Of a stretch of DNA of 31,117 nt, positions 1 to 6,832 are shown piece after piece (position 1 is the stretch's first letter; each line of letters opens with the position of its first letter). A program made the translations under genes and the position numbers. The notes beneath the pieces were generated by a model that was not told where the DNA came from, made no database searches, and saw only the letters and a list, made by a program, of their open reading frames with translations. The stretch comes from L227-5C sp038209275 (GTDB lineage Bacteria > Chloroflexota > Chloroflexia > Chloroheliales > Chloroheliaceae): NCBI GenBank assembly GCA_038209275.1, contig JBBQXW010000045.1:1-31117 (forward strand), given 5' to 3'.

Positions 1-684
1 CTGTCGCCACTGTTCGGGCTGACCCGGCACTTGCCTTTGCTTGACCAACGTTTGAATATCGGCGGATACCGCCGCAATTTCGCCGAACCAGTAGCGCAGC
101 GCATCTATATAGTGCGAACCGAGCGCCCCCAGAAAACCGCCTCCGGCTTCTTTATCAAAAAGCCAGCCCCAGGGTCGTTGGCGCGGGTCAGCCGATAGAC
201 CGCTCAGAAAGGTAATATTGGCGTTATAAAGCTGACCCAGCCAGCCTTCGGCAATTAGCTGGTGGGCGTAGGCGCGCGCCGGAACATAGCGAAATTCGTG
301 GTCAATCATTGCGACCAATCCGCTCTGGCGGGCTGATTTTAGCATTTCACGGGCTTCTTCCAGCGTGCGGGCCATTGGTTTTTCGCACAATACGTGTTTG
401 CCAGCATCGAGAGCCGCCAGCGTCAAGTCGCGATGCTGGTAGGGCGGCGTTACGATTGTCACTGCGTCCAATTCGGGAGTTTGCAATAGTTCGGCATATT
501 CGCGACAAACCCGGTTGATACCAAATTGCCGCGCCACTTCTTCAGCCCGTTCGTAGCGCCCACTGCTCATTACGGCGGCAACTTCGACCCCCGGAATTTT
601 CAAAAAGCCCGGAATTTGCACCCGACTGCCAAAGCCTGTCCCGACCACCCCTATTCGTATTGGCGGCTTACCCTCCTCGGACAT
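1..684 (-). CDS. Gfo/Idh/MocA family oxidoreductase, C-terminus outside window
   Basis: The minus strand is open from an ATG at 684 to the window edge, giving 228 residues. The N-terminus is a Rossmann fold with the dinucleotide motif GVVGTGFG (residues 12-19). The family signature EKP follows at 101-103 in the stretch HVLCEKPMA, and the segment after it (DHEFRYVPA, then GGGFLGALGSHYIDALRYW) is typical of the substrate half of this NAD(P)-dependent sugar/inositol dehydrogenase-like family. An AGGAGA ribosome binding site lies at 690-695. The gene continues off the left edge, so full length and substrate are unknown. The GDPD gene lies upstream on the same strand, but 230 bp of repeats separate them, so co-transcription is doubtful. 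Confidence 0.9.
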   Translation of the reverse strand, partial: MSEEGKPPIRIGVVGTGFGSRVQIPGFLKIPGVEVAAVMSSGRYERAEEVARQFGINRVCREYAELLQTPELDAVTIVTPPYQHRDLTLAALDAGKHVLCEKPMARTLEEAREMLKSARQSGLVAMIDHEFRYVPARAYAHQLIAEGWLGQLYNANITFLSGLSADPRQRPWGWLFDKEAGGGFLGALGSHYIDALRYWFGEIAAVSADIQTLVKQRQVPGQPEQWRQ

Positions 685-715
685 CACTTTCTCCTGCTTA
701 AGTTTATTTTTATCT

Positions 716-913
716 GGTAGGGGCGCAAATGTGAACCTTAAGTATTAAATCCGAGTATAAGCAATGGTTTTGGTAGGGGCAAATCGCATACGCCCTTGAA
801 CACACAGCCAGGTCAACAGGGCGTATGCGATTCGCCCCTACCGCTATACCCGGTTTATTTAGGTAAAGTTCATTATTGCGCCCGAATTGGGTTTGATTCA
901 TCAAACCCCTACG
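716..913. repeat. Nested GTAGGGG-type palindromic repeat (copy A)
   Basis: This fills most of the gap between the oxidoreductase and the GDPD gene. The outer ends (716-728 and 875-913) match the ends of a shorter element at 14458-14514: one end is GGTAGGGGCGCAA and the other is TCAAACCCCTACG. Copy A differs by an interior insertion that contains a second inverted repeat (arms about 772-797 and 818-842) of GGGCGTATGCGATTCGCCCC type. No coding potential is evident. Confidence 0.7.
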
Positions 914-914
914 A

Positions 915-1709
915 TTATTTGTCTACCAGTTCGCGCAACTGGGCCGGGTAGTTGGTAATAATCATGTTCAAGCCAAGTTCAATCATGCGATACATATCGG
1001 GCAAATCGTTCACCGTCCAGGTATTGACCAGCACGCCTTCTTTGCGCGCCCGTTGCATCAGGGCTTCGTCAATCAGCTTGAAATGCGGATGAAAGGCCCG
1101 CGCCCCGGTCTTACCGATTAACTGGAACGGGTCAAAATTGCGTGGGTCATTTTTGGTCGGATAGTAGAGCGCCCCGATAGGTACTCTCTCGTCCAGCGCG
1201 TGCAGAGCCGCGAGGCGAGTAGGGTCGAAGCTACTGACAATCACTTGCTCTATATCAAATAAATTGTGGCGGACGAGTGCCTGGGCTACCTTTTGTTCGA
1301 TACCGTTGTCGGCCTCGAAGCCCATTTGACTTTTAATTTCAATATTGAGGCCCAGCTGTCCCCGAAATTCTTCTAGCACTTCGTCCAGCGTCGGAATACG
1401 TTCGCCTGCAAAGCCCGGCCCAAACCAGCTTCCGGCATCCAGCTTTTTTAGTTCGGCAAGGCTAAATTCAACCGGGCGGCGCGCTTGTTGCAAATCGGTG
1501 GTGCGCTGTAAAGTATCGTCGTGCAGCACAATAATTTCGCCGTCGGCGCTAAGTTGCACATCAAACTCAATCCAGTCTGCCCCGGCTTCCAGCGCTTCAC
1601 GGAAGGCCACCAGCGTGTTTTCGGGGGCGTGTCCGCTTGCGCCACGATGCCCGCACACAAGCGGTTTTTTCCTATCCGAACTGGGCTGCCGGGCATTTAC
1701 TTCGGTCAT
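915..1709 (-). CDS. Glycerophosphodiester phosphodiesterase (GDPD, UgpQ-like)
   Basis: The 264-residue cytoplasmic GDPD would hydrolyse glycerophosphodiesters to glycerol-3-phosphate and an alcohol. The family pattern is clear: HRGASG with catalytic His21, PENT at 29-32, the metal ligands Glu48 and Asp50 in EFDVQLSADG, and the second catalytic His63 in LHDDTLQRTT. NIEIKS and the C-terminal VNTWTVND strand and helix complete the TIM barrel. Length is usual for soluble bacterial GDPDs and there is no signal peptide. The frame stays open upstream to 1829, but that extension would begin inside a mobile element's target duplication, so the ATG at 1709, preceded by AAGGGA, is preferred. The Ugp-like importer at 6833-10440 could supply substrate, though it is not adjacent. 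Confidence 0.92.
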   Translation of the reverse strand: MTEVNARQPSSDRKKPLVCGHRGASGHAPENTLVAFREALEAGADWIEFDVQLSADGEIIVLHDDTLQRTTDLQQARRPVEFSLAELKKLDAGSWFGPGFAGERIPTLDEVLEEFRGQLGLNIEIKSQMGFEADNGIEQKVAQALVRHNLFDIEQVIVSSFDPTRLAALHALDERVPIGALYYPTKNDPRNFDPFQLIGKTGARAFHPHFKLIDEALMQRARKEGVLVNTWTVNDLPDMYRMIELGLNMIITNYPAQLRELVDK

Positions 1710-1761
1710 TCTTTTTATCCCTTGTTTCTTGTAACTTATTCCGTATCTGCACCAGGTGATA

Positions 1762-1767
1762 TATAAT
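1762..1767 (+). promoter_or_regulatory. TATAAT box in AGGTGAT context, possibly vestigial
   Basis: TATAAT on plus is preceded by AGGTGATA and followed by AGCGGTAAG. AGGTGAT before TATAAT recurs at 21447-21460 and 27742-27753, and AGCGGT after TATAAT recurs at 3991 and 5403. No good -35 box is seen. If active it would read through the 123-bp element toward the amidase gene. Confidence 0.35.
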
Positions 1768-1824
1768 GGAGCGGTAAGCCGAACTCGCCCGATTATAACC
1801 GAAAGGTTGCCACCGGGCAAGCCC

Positions 1825-1963
1825 AACAATTAGGGAGTGCCTAAAACCGCCGAGGTAGGGGCGTATGCGATTCGCCCTGTGGCCTTGCGTCAGGTCAAAA
1901 GGGCGTATGCAATTCGCCCCTACCAAAATTTACCTCTGCAAAAATAGGCACTCCCAACAATTA
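1825..1963. mobile_element. MITE-like element, 123 bp, with 8-bp target duplication
   Basis: The element spans 1833-1955. Its ends are perfect 11-bp inverted repeats, GGGAGTGCCTA (1833-1843) and its complement (1945-1955). The direct repeat AACAATTA occurs exactly outside both ends (1825-1832 and 1956-1963), as expected for transposition with an 8-bp target duplication. The interior carries a GTAGGGG...CCCCTAC palindromic unit (1854-1924). It has no coding capacity, so it would need a transposase supplied elsewhere. It sits just upstream of the amidase promoter. Confidence 0.85.
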
Positions 1964-1970
1964 CTAGCTA

Positions 1971-1999
1971 TTGACGATTTTGGTAATTGCAGCCATAAT
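1971..1999 (+). promoter_or_regulatory. Sigma-70-type promoter of the amidase gene
   Basis: TTGACG (1971-1976) and CATAAT (1994-1999) are separated by 17 bp. Start of transcription would be near 2006, leaving a leader of about 60 nt. The promoter begins 8 bp beyond the right target duplication of the MITE-like element. Confidence 0.7.
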
Positions 2000-2064
2000 A
2001 CAGCCTTACAAGCACCAAAAATATGACCAGGTAAAAATTAATTCGTAGTGGAGGATAAGGGCGC

Positions 2065-3906
2065 ATGACCACCGATTATGCAGTTGCGATAGAGCCACAC
2101 TTTGTCAAGAACTTCTGGCCGGGCCGCGACGGTTATATGCCGATGGCGATTGTGGAGCATATGATGCAAGGTACAATCGAGGAGACCTGGAGCTACTTCA
2201 TGGGCAGAGAAGGCAACTTTGGTGTTTCAGCCCACTACGGAATTGCGCGAGACGGACGCATCTGGCAATTTGTGCGCGATGAAGATACCGCGTGGGCCAA
2301 CGGCGTATTGAACAAGCCCGATACTTCGATTGATTGGCTCAAAGAAGTTAATGAAGAAGGCGTTAATGCCAATTTGGTGACGCTGGCGATTGAGTATGAA
2401 GGTTACAGCGGCGAATCTTTGACTGAGGCTCAGTACCAGTCGGCCTTGCTCTTGCATCGCCGTTTGCTTGAACGCTGGGAGATTCCGGCGACGGCTGACC
2501 ATATCTTAGGGCATGACCGCTTTGATAGTGTTGACCGCAAGCTAAACCCCGGCCCGGCTTTTCCCTGGGCGCGTTTGGTGCAAGAGTTAAATCCTTCCGC
2601 GGCTAATATTGCGCCGCCTGTCCAATCCGAGGTAGTTTTGACTGGATATACTGCCGAAGCCACTACTTTTGCAGAACCAGTCCCACAATCAATGCCAGAA
2701 ATAACCGAAGCCTGGACAATGCCAGTTCACGCCGAAAACGTAATAAGTGAGCCAGAAGCAGCGCAGACCTGGATAATGCCGCCTGCTGAAACTGAGGTTG
2801 AGCCAGAAGTAGCCGAAAGTTGGACACTGCCACCACTTGAACTTGAAAATTGGACGCTGCCACCGCTTGAGGAAGAAAATGAACCATCCATCATTGAAAT
2901 TGCACCAGAACCAGAAGTTGCTCGGAGTGAGGTAGCGCCAGAAGCGGTTGAAATGCAGACAACGCCCCAAACTGAAGCCGAAATTGAGCCGCTCGAACTC
3001 GAAAACTGGACGCTGCCGCCGCTCGAACTCGACGAACTAAATGAATCAGAAGTCGCTGAAACTACGGCAACAAAAGCTGATGAAGTTGAGATTGAGCCGG
3101 AAGTAGCCGAGGTTTGGTCAATGCCAGCGCCAGTCGAAGAATTGGTTGAGCCAGAAATAGTTGAGGTCTGGGCAGAGCCAGCGCCCGTTGAAGAAGTGAA
3201 TGTGGTTGAGCCGGAAGTGGAAGAAGAATTGCCCCTTCCTACACCTGTATCGCCCAACCTGGCAGACTTACTACTGGAAGAGGAATTGGAAAAACCACTG
3301 AGTTTTTCTTTTGATAAGCCTGCCACTACTAACAGCCAGTCTGTAGGCGAACGCGATTTTCTGGCAGAACTGGATAATCCCGGCTTTGACCAGGAATTAC
3401 CCGCCGATTTGAAGGACGAGCAGCTACCTGCTTTGTCGGAAGTAATGACCGCCCAACCCGACCTGCCCGACTTCAACGATTTTGATAGCCTGTTCGATGA
3501 GATAGCTGATTTTAATTATAAGTCTACTCAACCAGCCGAAATTAAGCCGTTCGAGGTTGAGGGTGCGCCGCGTTCGTCCGCCCCGCTTACTTTTGCTACT
3601 CCTAAAGAAGAGCCGGAACTCACGCCCGCGCCGCCGCCTGATGATGTTAGTGGCCTTATTTATGCCAGCATCAGTAAGGGGACAGTTTCGGCTGAACTAG
3701 CCAATATCCGTCGCCGACCCAGTTACGACCCTTCTACGGTAATGCGTACCGCCGAAAAAGATACCCAGTTTCAGTTCGATGGCTACCGCGAAGGGCCAGA
3801 ATTACAGGGTTCTACTCGCTGGTTCCATATTGCTCCTGTGGATGGGCATGGTTGGATACACAGTGTGCTGGTGCGCCTCGAACAACCCTTTAATCCACTG
3901 GAGTAG
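2065..3906 (+). CDS. N-acetylmuramoyl-L-alanine amidase-like protein with acidic repeats and SH3-like tail
   Basis: The 613-residue protein has three parts. Residues 1-175 form an amidase-2/PGRP domain, with candidate zinc ligands His32 (VEHMMQG) and His150 (ILGHDR), Tyr58 in SAHYGI and the TLAIEYEG strand. Residues 200-420 are a highly acidic, proline-rich region of repeated units such as EPEVAE and NWTLPPLE. Residues 545-613 resemble a bacterial SH3 domain (ANIRRRPS...WFHIAPVDGHGWIHSVLV). The third zinc position, usually Asp or Cys before PG, is Asn161 in KLNPGPAFPW, so catalysis is uncertain. There is no signal peptide or membrane segment. GGAGG at 2049-2053 supports the ATG. Likely a cell-wall-binding or hydrolytic protein. 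Confidence 0.82.
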   Translation: MTTDYAVAIEPHFVKNFWPGRDGYMPMAIVEHMMQGTIEETWSYFMGREGNFGVSAHYGIARDGRIWQFVRDEDTAWANGVLNKPDTSIDWLKEVNEEGVNANLVTLAIEYEGYSGESLTEAQYQSALLLHRRLLERWEIPATADHILGHDRFDSVDRKLNPGPAFPWARLVQELNPSAANIAPPVQSEVVLTGYTAEATTFAEPVPQSMPEITEAWTMPVHAENVISEPEAAQTWIMPPAETEVEPEVAESWTLPPLELENWTLPPLEEENEPSIIEIAPEPEVARSEVAPEAVEMQTTPQTEAEIEPLELENWTLPPLELDELNESEVAETTATKADEVEIEPEVAEVWSMPAPVEELVEPEIVEVWAEPAPVEEVNVVEPEVEEELPLPTPVSPNLADLLLEEELEKPLSFSFDKPATTNSQSVGERDFLAELDNPGFDQELPADLKDEQLPALSEVMTAQPDLPDFNDFDSLFDEIADFNYKSTQPAEIKPFEVEGAPRSSAPLTFATPKEEPELTPAPPPDDVSGLIYASISKGTVSAELANIRRRPSYDPSTVMRTAEKDTQFQFDGYREGPELQGSTRWFHIAPVDGHGWIHSVLVRLEQPFNPLE

Positions 3907-3953
3907 ATAGAAAAATACTGATTACTGTTCTAACTACCAATCAAACCGAAAAG

Positions 3954-3981
3954 CCAGCCATAAATAAGCACTTATGGCTGG
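3954..3981 (+). terminator. Hairpin after the amidase gene
   Basis: CCAGCCATAA (3954-3963) pairs perfectly with TTATGGCTGG (3972-3981) around an 8-nt loop. Only a short AATTTG follows, so it is a weak intrinsic terminator at best. It also overlaps the expected -35 zone of the TATAAT at 3991. Confidence 0.45.
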
Positions 3982-3990
3982 AATTTGTGG

Positions 3991-3996
3991 TATAAT
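3991..3996 (+). promoter_or_regulatory. TATAAT box followed by AGCGGTAAG
   Basis: TATAAT at 3991-3996 is followed at once by AAAGCGGTAAGG, the same downstream context seen at 1762 and 5403. It lies about 150 bp ahead of the small genes starting at 4147. A convincing -35 box is lacking. Confidence 0.45.
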
Positions 3997-4146
3997 AAAG
4001 CGGTAAGGTAATAAATCTTTTGACATTGGAATACATGTTGTTAAAGTTTCCCCTACCCGAACTTCTTGCAAAATTTGCTTTCTAAACCCCATTTAGTGCA
4101 AAAATTGCCCTCGAAAACAGCAAAAACTTTAAACAGGATACAAATA

Positions 4147-4443
4147 ATGAGTGATATTCCCGTAAATCCGCCTCATGTGTTGCTTAACGCCGTCAACATT
4201 TTGAGAGCTTGCCAGCCTTTGTCGGACCGGCTGATTGCAAATGGCGTAACGATTGAACTGACTAATCAGGAGCAGGCTCATTTACTCAAATTTGAGCAAC
4301 TGCTGATGACCGATTATACTGAAAGTGATTGGAGCTATTTAAGAGTAGCTTCTGGCGTAAAAGTTAATGGCGTGGCGGCACTAACTAGCTGTCTGACCCG
4401 TTTCCGGGCAACGGCTGAAAATTATATTTATGGGCAACTTTAA
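4147..4443 (+). CDS. Hypothetical protein, 98 aa
   Basis: No family was recognised. The frame is open from 4066, but the ATG at 4147 has an AGGA site at 4135-4138 and the upstream residues look like leader sequence, so MSDIPVNPP is taken as the start. The protein is mainly helical in appearance, with no signal peptide, membrane span or Cys motif. It is the first of three codirectional small genes (4147, 4490, 4781) with gaps of about 45-55 bp, which suggests an operon from the TATAAT at 3991. Confidence 0.6.
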   Translation: MSDIPVNPPHVLLNAVNILRACQPLSDRLIANGVTIELTNQEQAHLLKFEQLLMTDYTESDWSYLRVASGVKVNGVAALTSCLTRFRATAENYIYGQL

Positions 4444-4489
4444 GAGTGCCTCATTGAATAATTCTGGTAAATTGAAGGAGGTATAGCTA

Positions 4490-4726
4490 ATGGGCGAAAT
4501 TAGCGAAGTAATCGGACAGGCTCCGGCTAATTCGGTGGAGTACAAGATTTACAACGGTCTCGGCACTGAGCTGAGTAATAGCGAACTGAGCCGCCGGATT
4601 GACTGGTTGCAGCTACGCGAGAGTAGCCGCACTTTCGATACGACCTACAAAAAGGCCGTGATTTTTTATTTGCAGGCCGAACTGGTGCAACGTCGGCAAA
4701 ATAATTTCAAGCCAAAAAGACCCTGA
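4490..4726 (+). CDS. Hypothetical protein, 78 aa
   Basis: No family was recognised. A strong GGAGG site (AAGGAGGTATAGCTA before ATG) supports the start. The product is charged and probably helical, with a Lys/Arg-rich C-terminus (ELVQRRQNNFKPKRP) that could contact nucleic acid (inference only). It is the middle gene of the 4147-5383 group. Confidence 0.65.
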   Translation: MGEISEVIGQAPANSVEYKIYNGLGTELSNSELSRRIDWLQLRESSRTFDTTYKKAVIFYLQAELVQRRQNNFKPKRP

Positions 4727-4780
4727 AATTAGAAGATTGCAGACTAAACTTATAGGCAAAGTCTGGTAGGAGGCGTTGGT

Positions 4781-5383
4781 TTGATTGAAGTAGATGCAAT
4801 TGATATTTTTATCGAAAGCGACTCCAGTGATGATGGCGAAGAGGGGCCAGCCCTTATTTCGGTTCGCGTACCTTATGACCGGGAATTTGCCCGTCAAATC
4901 AGAGAAATTGGGGCAAAGTGGGATGACCAGAGCAAAGAATGGCGGCTTTACGGCACTGAGGAACTGGTAAAACAGGTCGCAAGTCTGTGTAAAGCGGCTT
5001 TCCCGCGCTTGCCGCGCCGTCGTAATCGGCTGGTGGCAGCCCAACTATCCACCGAGCAGGGCCGGAGTTGGGTGAGCGAGGATAAAGAGCAGACCCGACA
5101 GGTAGAACTAATTGCGCGGGTGCAATTTGTAGTTAACCGTACTGTCAGGAATTATCGGCTGGGCCAGAATTTGAAATGGGCCAAAGAATTCAAGCAGACA
5201 ATCGAGTTACCCGCCAGCGAAAAAGCCGATAGTACCGCGCCACAAACTCGTTTCACCCGCGAAGTCGAAGCCAGCTTACCGGAGCTGGAACGGTTAGCAA
5301 CTTCGGCTTTTGAAGCGCTGTTAGTGGGCAAAAAAGAAGCGGTAGCTGCTATTCTGAGAGAGGCCGGAATCGAGCAGAATTAG
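4781..5383 (+). CDS. Unknown protein with HARP-like N-terminal module, 200 aa
   Basis: Translation starts at TTG, chosen because AGGAGG lies at 4768-4773, 7 bp upstream. Residues about 26-70 (VRVPYDREFARQIREIGAKW, then a WRL strand and a helix) resemble the short module found ahead of helicase domains in SMARCAL1/HARP-type and phage proteins, whose hallmark is a GAKWD...W core. The remaining 130 residues are helical and basic in part (PRLPRRRNRL) and match nothing I recognise. Third gene of the small-protein group. Nucleic-acid binding is a guess from the module. Confidence 0.65.
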   Translation: MIEVDAIDIFIESDSSDDGEEGPALISVRVPYDREFARQIREIGAKWDDQSKEWRLYGTEELVKQVASLCKAAFPRLPRRRNRLVAAQLSTEQGRSWVSEDKEQTRQVELIARVQFVVNRTVRNYRLGQNLKWAKEFKQTIELPASEKADSTAPQTRFTREVEASLPELERLATSAFEALLVGKKEAVAAILREAGIEQN

Positions 5384-5402
5384 ATAAAGTGACCATTTAT
5401 GA

Positions 5403-5408
5403 TATAAT
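5403..5408 (+). promoter_or_regulatory. TATAAT box of the Uma2 gene
   Basis: TATAAT at 5403-5408 lies 51 bp ahead of the Uma2 start and is followed by CAAAGCGGTGGTGAAG, sharing AGCGGT with the boxes at 1762 and 3991. The -35 region (near TTAGAT) is weak. Confidence 0.5.
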
Positions 5409-5458
5409 CAAAGCGGTGGTGAAGATTTAACTTTAGCAGGGTAGATGAGAGAACAGGT

Positions 5459-6379
5459 ATGACCTTTACAAGCGCAGCGCAAAAACAAAGTCTTATGACG
5501 AAGGATGGGAGCGAATGGCCTCGCACTATTCTGGAAGCCTATGCACGAGAGCGCGGGCCGTACACGCTGGAAAATGCCGATGCCTTATTAGAGGGGGAGC
5601 CGCTTGAACTTTATAATGGTTGGCTGGTCTGGCAAGCCTTGACCGATTTCGAGGAGCGTCGAATAGCGACGAATATGCTGGTAATATTAGATTTGGCAGC
5701 ACGCACAACTGGTTTTGGGCAGGGGTATTTTGACCAGGTAGAATGTGAGATGGTGAGTGAAGATGTCTTCAAGCCCGATTTTTGTTTAGTCTCCAAAGAA
5801 CGCGCCAAAAACAGCTTAAAAATTACCGGGCCGAATGACCGACAGGTTTTGGTGGGTGGGCCAGAATTAGCGGTAGAATTGCGCTCTCCTCCCAATACTC
5901 GCAAGGAAGAACGGGAGAAGCGGCGGCAATATTTTGAGAATGGGACGTTAGTAGTTTGGGATATAGACCCGGAGCAGCATAAAATCTGGGTCTGGACAGC
6001 CGAAAACCCGGCTCAGTCCCAACTATTTGTCGAAGGTGATGTAATCACCTGCCCCGAAATATTACCCGGATGGCAAAGAGCAGTGTTGGATTTGTTCGCC
6101 GAAAACTTGAGCGCCGAGGCGATGGTTGGCGAAGCCGCCCAGAATTGGCGGGCCGAAAGCCGCGCCGAAGGTTTAGAGCAAGGGCTGGAACAGGGTCGGG
6201 CCGAAGGAGAATTACAAACCTTGCGAAAAATCGTGTTGCTACAGGCACAGGCCCGTTTTGGGATAGAGTTGCCCGCCGACCTCGAAGCACGCTTGAGCCG
6301 TTACGATGCCGGGCAACTGACGAATCTAGTGGTCAGCATTAACACCAGTGCTAGTTTAACCGATTGGCTAGGGCAGTAA
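5459..6379 (+). CDS. Uma2 family (DUF820) PD-(D/E)XK nuclease-fold protein
   Basis: The 306-residue protein belongs to the Uma2 family, abundant in Chloroflexota and Cyanobacteria and predicted to be restriction-endonuclease-like. The fold signature is visible: KPDFCLVS (Pro106-Asp107), then LAVELRSPPN with Glu140, then an EKRRQYFENG helix and VVWDIDPEQHKIWVW. Residues about 210-306 add an Ala/Glu/Gln-rich coil (EGLEQGLEQGRAEGE) and an RFGIELPADLEARLSRYDAGQL tail of the kind seen in DUF4351 and Rpn-type proteins, longer than the basic 190-residue family. The start ATG has only a weak site (AACAGG); Met13 is an alternative. Role in the cell is not established. Confidence 0.88.
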   Translation: MTFTSAAQKQSLMTKDGSEWPRTILEAYARERGPYTLENADALLEGEPLELYNGWLVWQALTDFEERRIATNMLVILDLAARTTGFGQGYFDQVECEMVSEDVFKPDFCLVSKERAKNSLKITGPNDRQVLVGGPELAVELRSPPNTRKEEREKRRQYFENGTLVVWDIDPEQHKIWVWTAENPAQSQLFVEGDVITCPEILPGWQRAVLDLFAENLSAEAMVGEAAQNWRAESRAEGLEQGLEQGRAEGELQTLRKIVLLQAQARFGIELPADLEARLSRYDAGQLTNLVVSINTSASLTDWLGQ

Positions 6380-6411
6380 TTAAGCCAATTTCTAAAAGGA
6401 AGAGTGAGCCG

Positions 6412-6756
6412 ATGCAAGATGTAGCTGGGTTGACGGGACAGCTATCTCAAGTTCTCCCAGAACAGAGTAAAGCTGACATTGAAAAGATTCATGAATTCAT
6501 TAATAAGCATCCCTATGTTGAGGCTGTATTCAATGATGCTTTCGCTCAGATACATAAATACTTCCCTCATGCTAATTTGTCTGTAAAGATTATGAGCGAC
6601 CCCGAAATAGTAAATGATGCTCGGCTGGTTATTCATATTTCGCCTGAGCTAACTCTGCCGGAGGCACTACATAAAGAGCAGGAGTTTAACTATGCCTGGG
6701 GTCTTGCGGCTGAACGACAGGCTAAAGGTAAACTCCTTATTTCCGTTCAATTTTAG
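6412..6756 (+). CDS. Hypothetical protein, 114 aa, possible toxin-antitoxin-type partner
   Basis: The start at ATG 6412 is preferred over an upstream TTG at 6364 that would overlap the Uma2 gene; AAGGA lies 11 bp before it. The sequence has an N-terminal helical part and an alpha/beta part (NLSVKIMSDPEIVNDARLVI, then ELTLPEALHKE and GKLLISVQF). From memory this resembles short proteins common in Cyanobacteria and Chloroflexota that often sit beside a small partner gene, but I cannot name the family. It follows Uma2 by 32 bp and ends just before a terminator. Confidence 0.6.
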   Translation: MQDVAGLTGQLSQVLPEQSKADIEKIHEFINKHPYVEAVFNDAFAQIHKYFPHANLSVKIMSDPEIVNDARLVIHISPELTLPEALHKEQEFNYAWGLAAERQAKGKLLISVQF

Positions 6757-6772
6757 GAAACATGAAACTTGT

Positions 6773-6824
6773 CTAAATAAAAATCCCTGCCCATCAAATT
6801 TGACGAGCAGGGATTTTTATTTAG
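6773..6824. terminator. Bidirectional intrinsic terminator
   Basis: A perfect 18-bp stem, CTAAATAAAAATCCCTGC (6773-6790) with its complement (6807-6824), surrounds a 16-nt loop. A-rich and T-rich flanks within the stem give a U-tract on both strands. It lies between the convergent gene ends at 6756 (plus) and 6833 (minus). Confidence 0.9.
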
Positions 6825-6832
6825 ATGTCTGG

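Noticed and set aside
1710..1829. N-terminal extension of the GDPD to 1829
   Set aside because: It would start in the target duplication of the MITE and encodes no signal peptide; the shorter form fits the family.
2727..3476. 249-residue Ser-rich open frame on minus inside the amidase gene
   Set aside because: It mirrors the Glu/Pro repeat region of the real gene and has no plausible domain.
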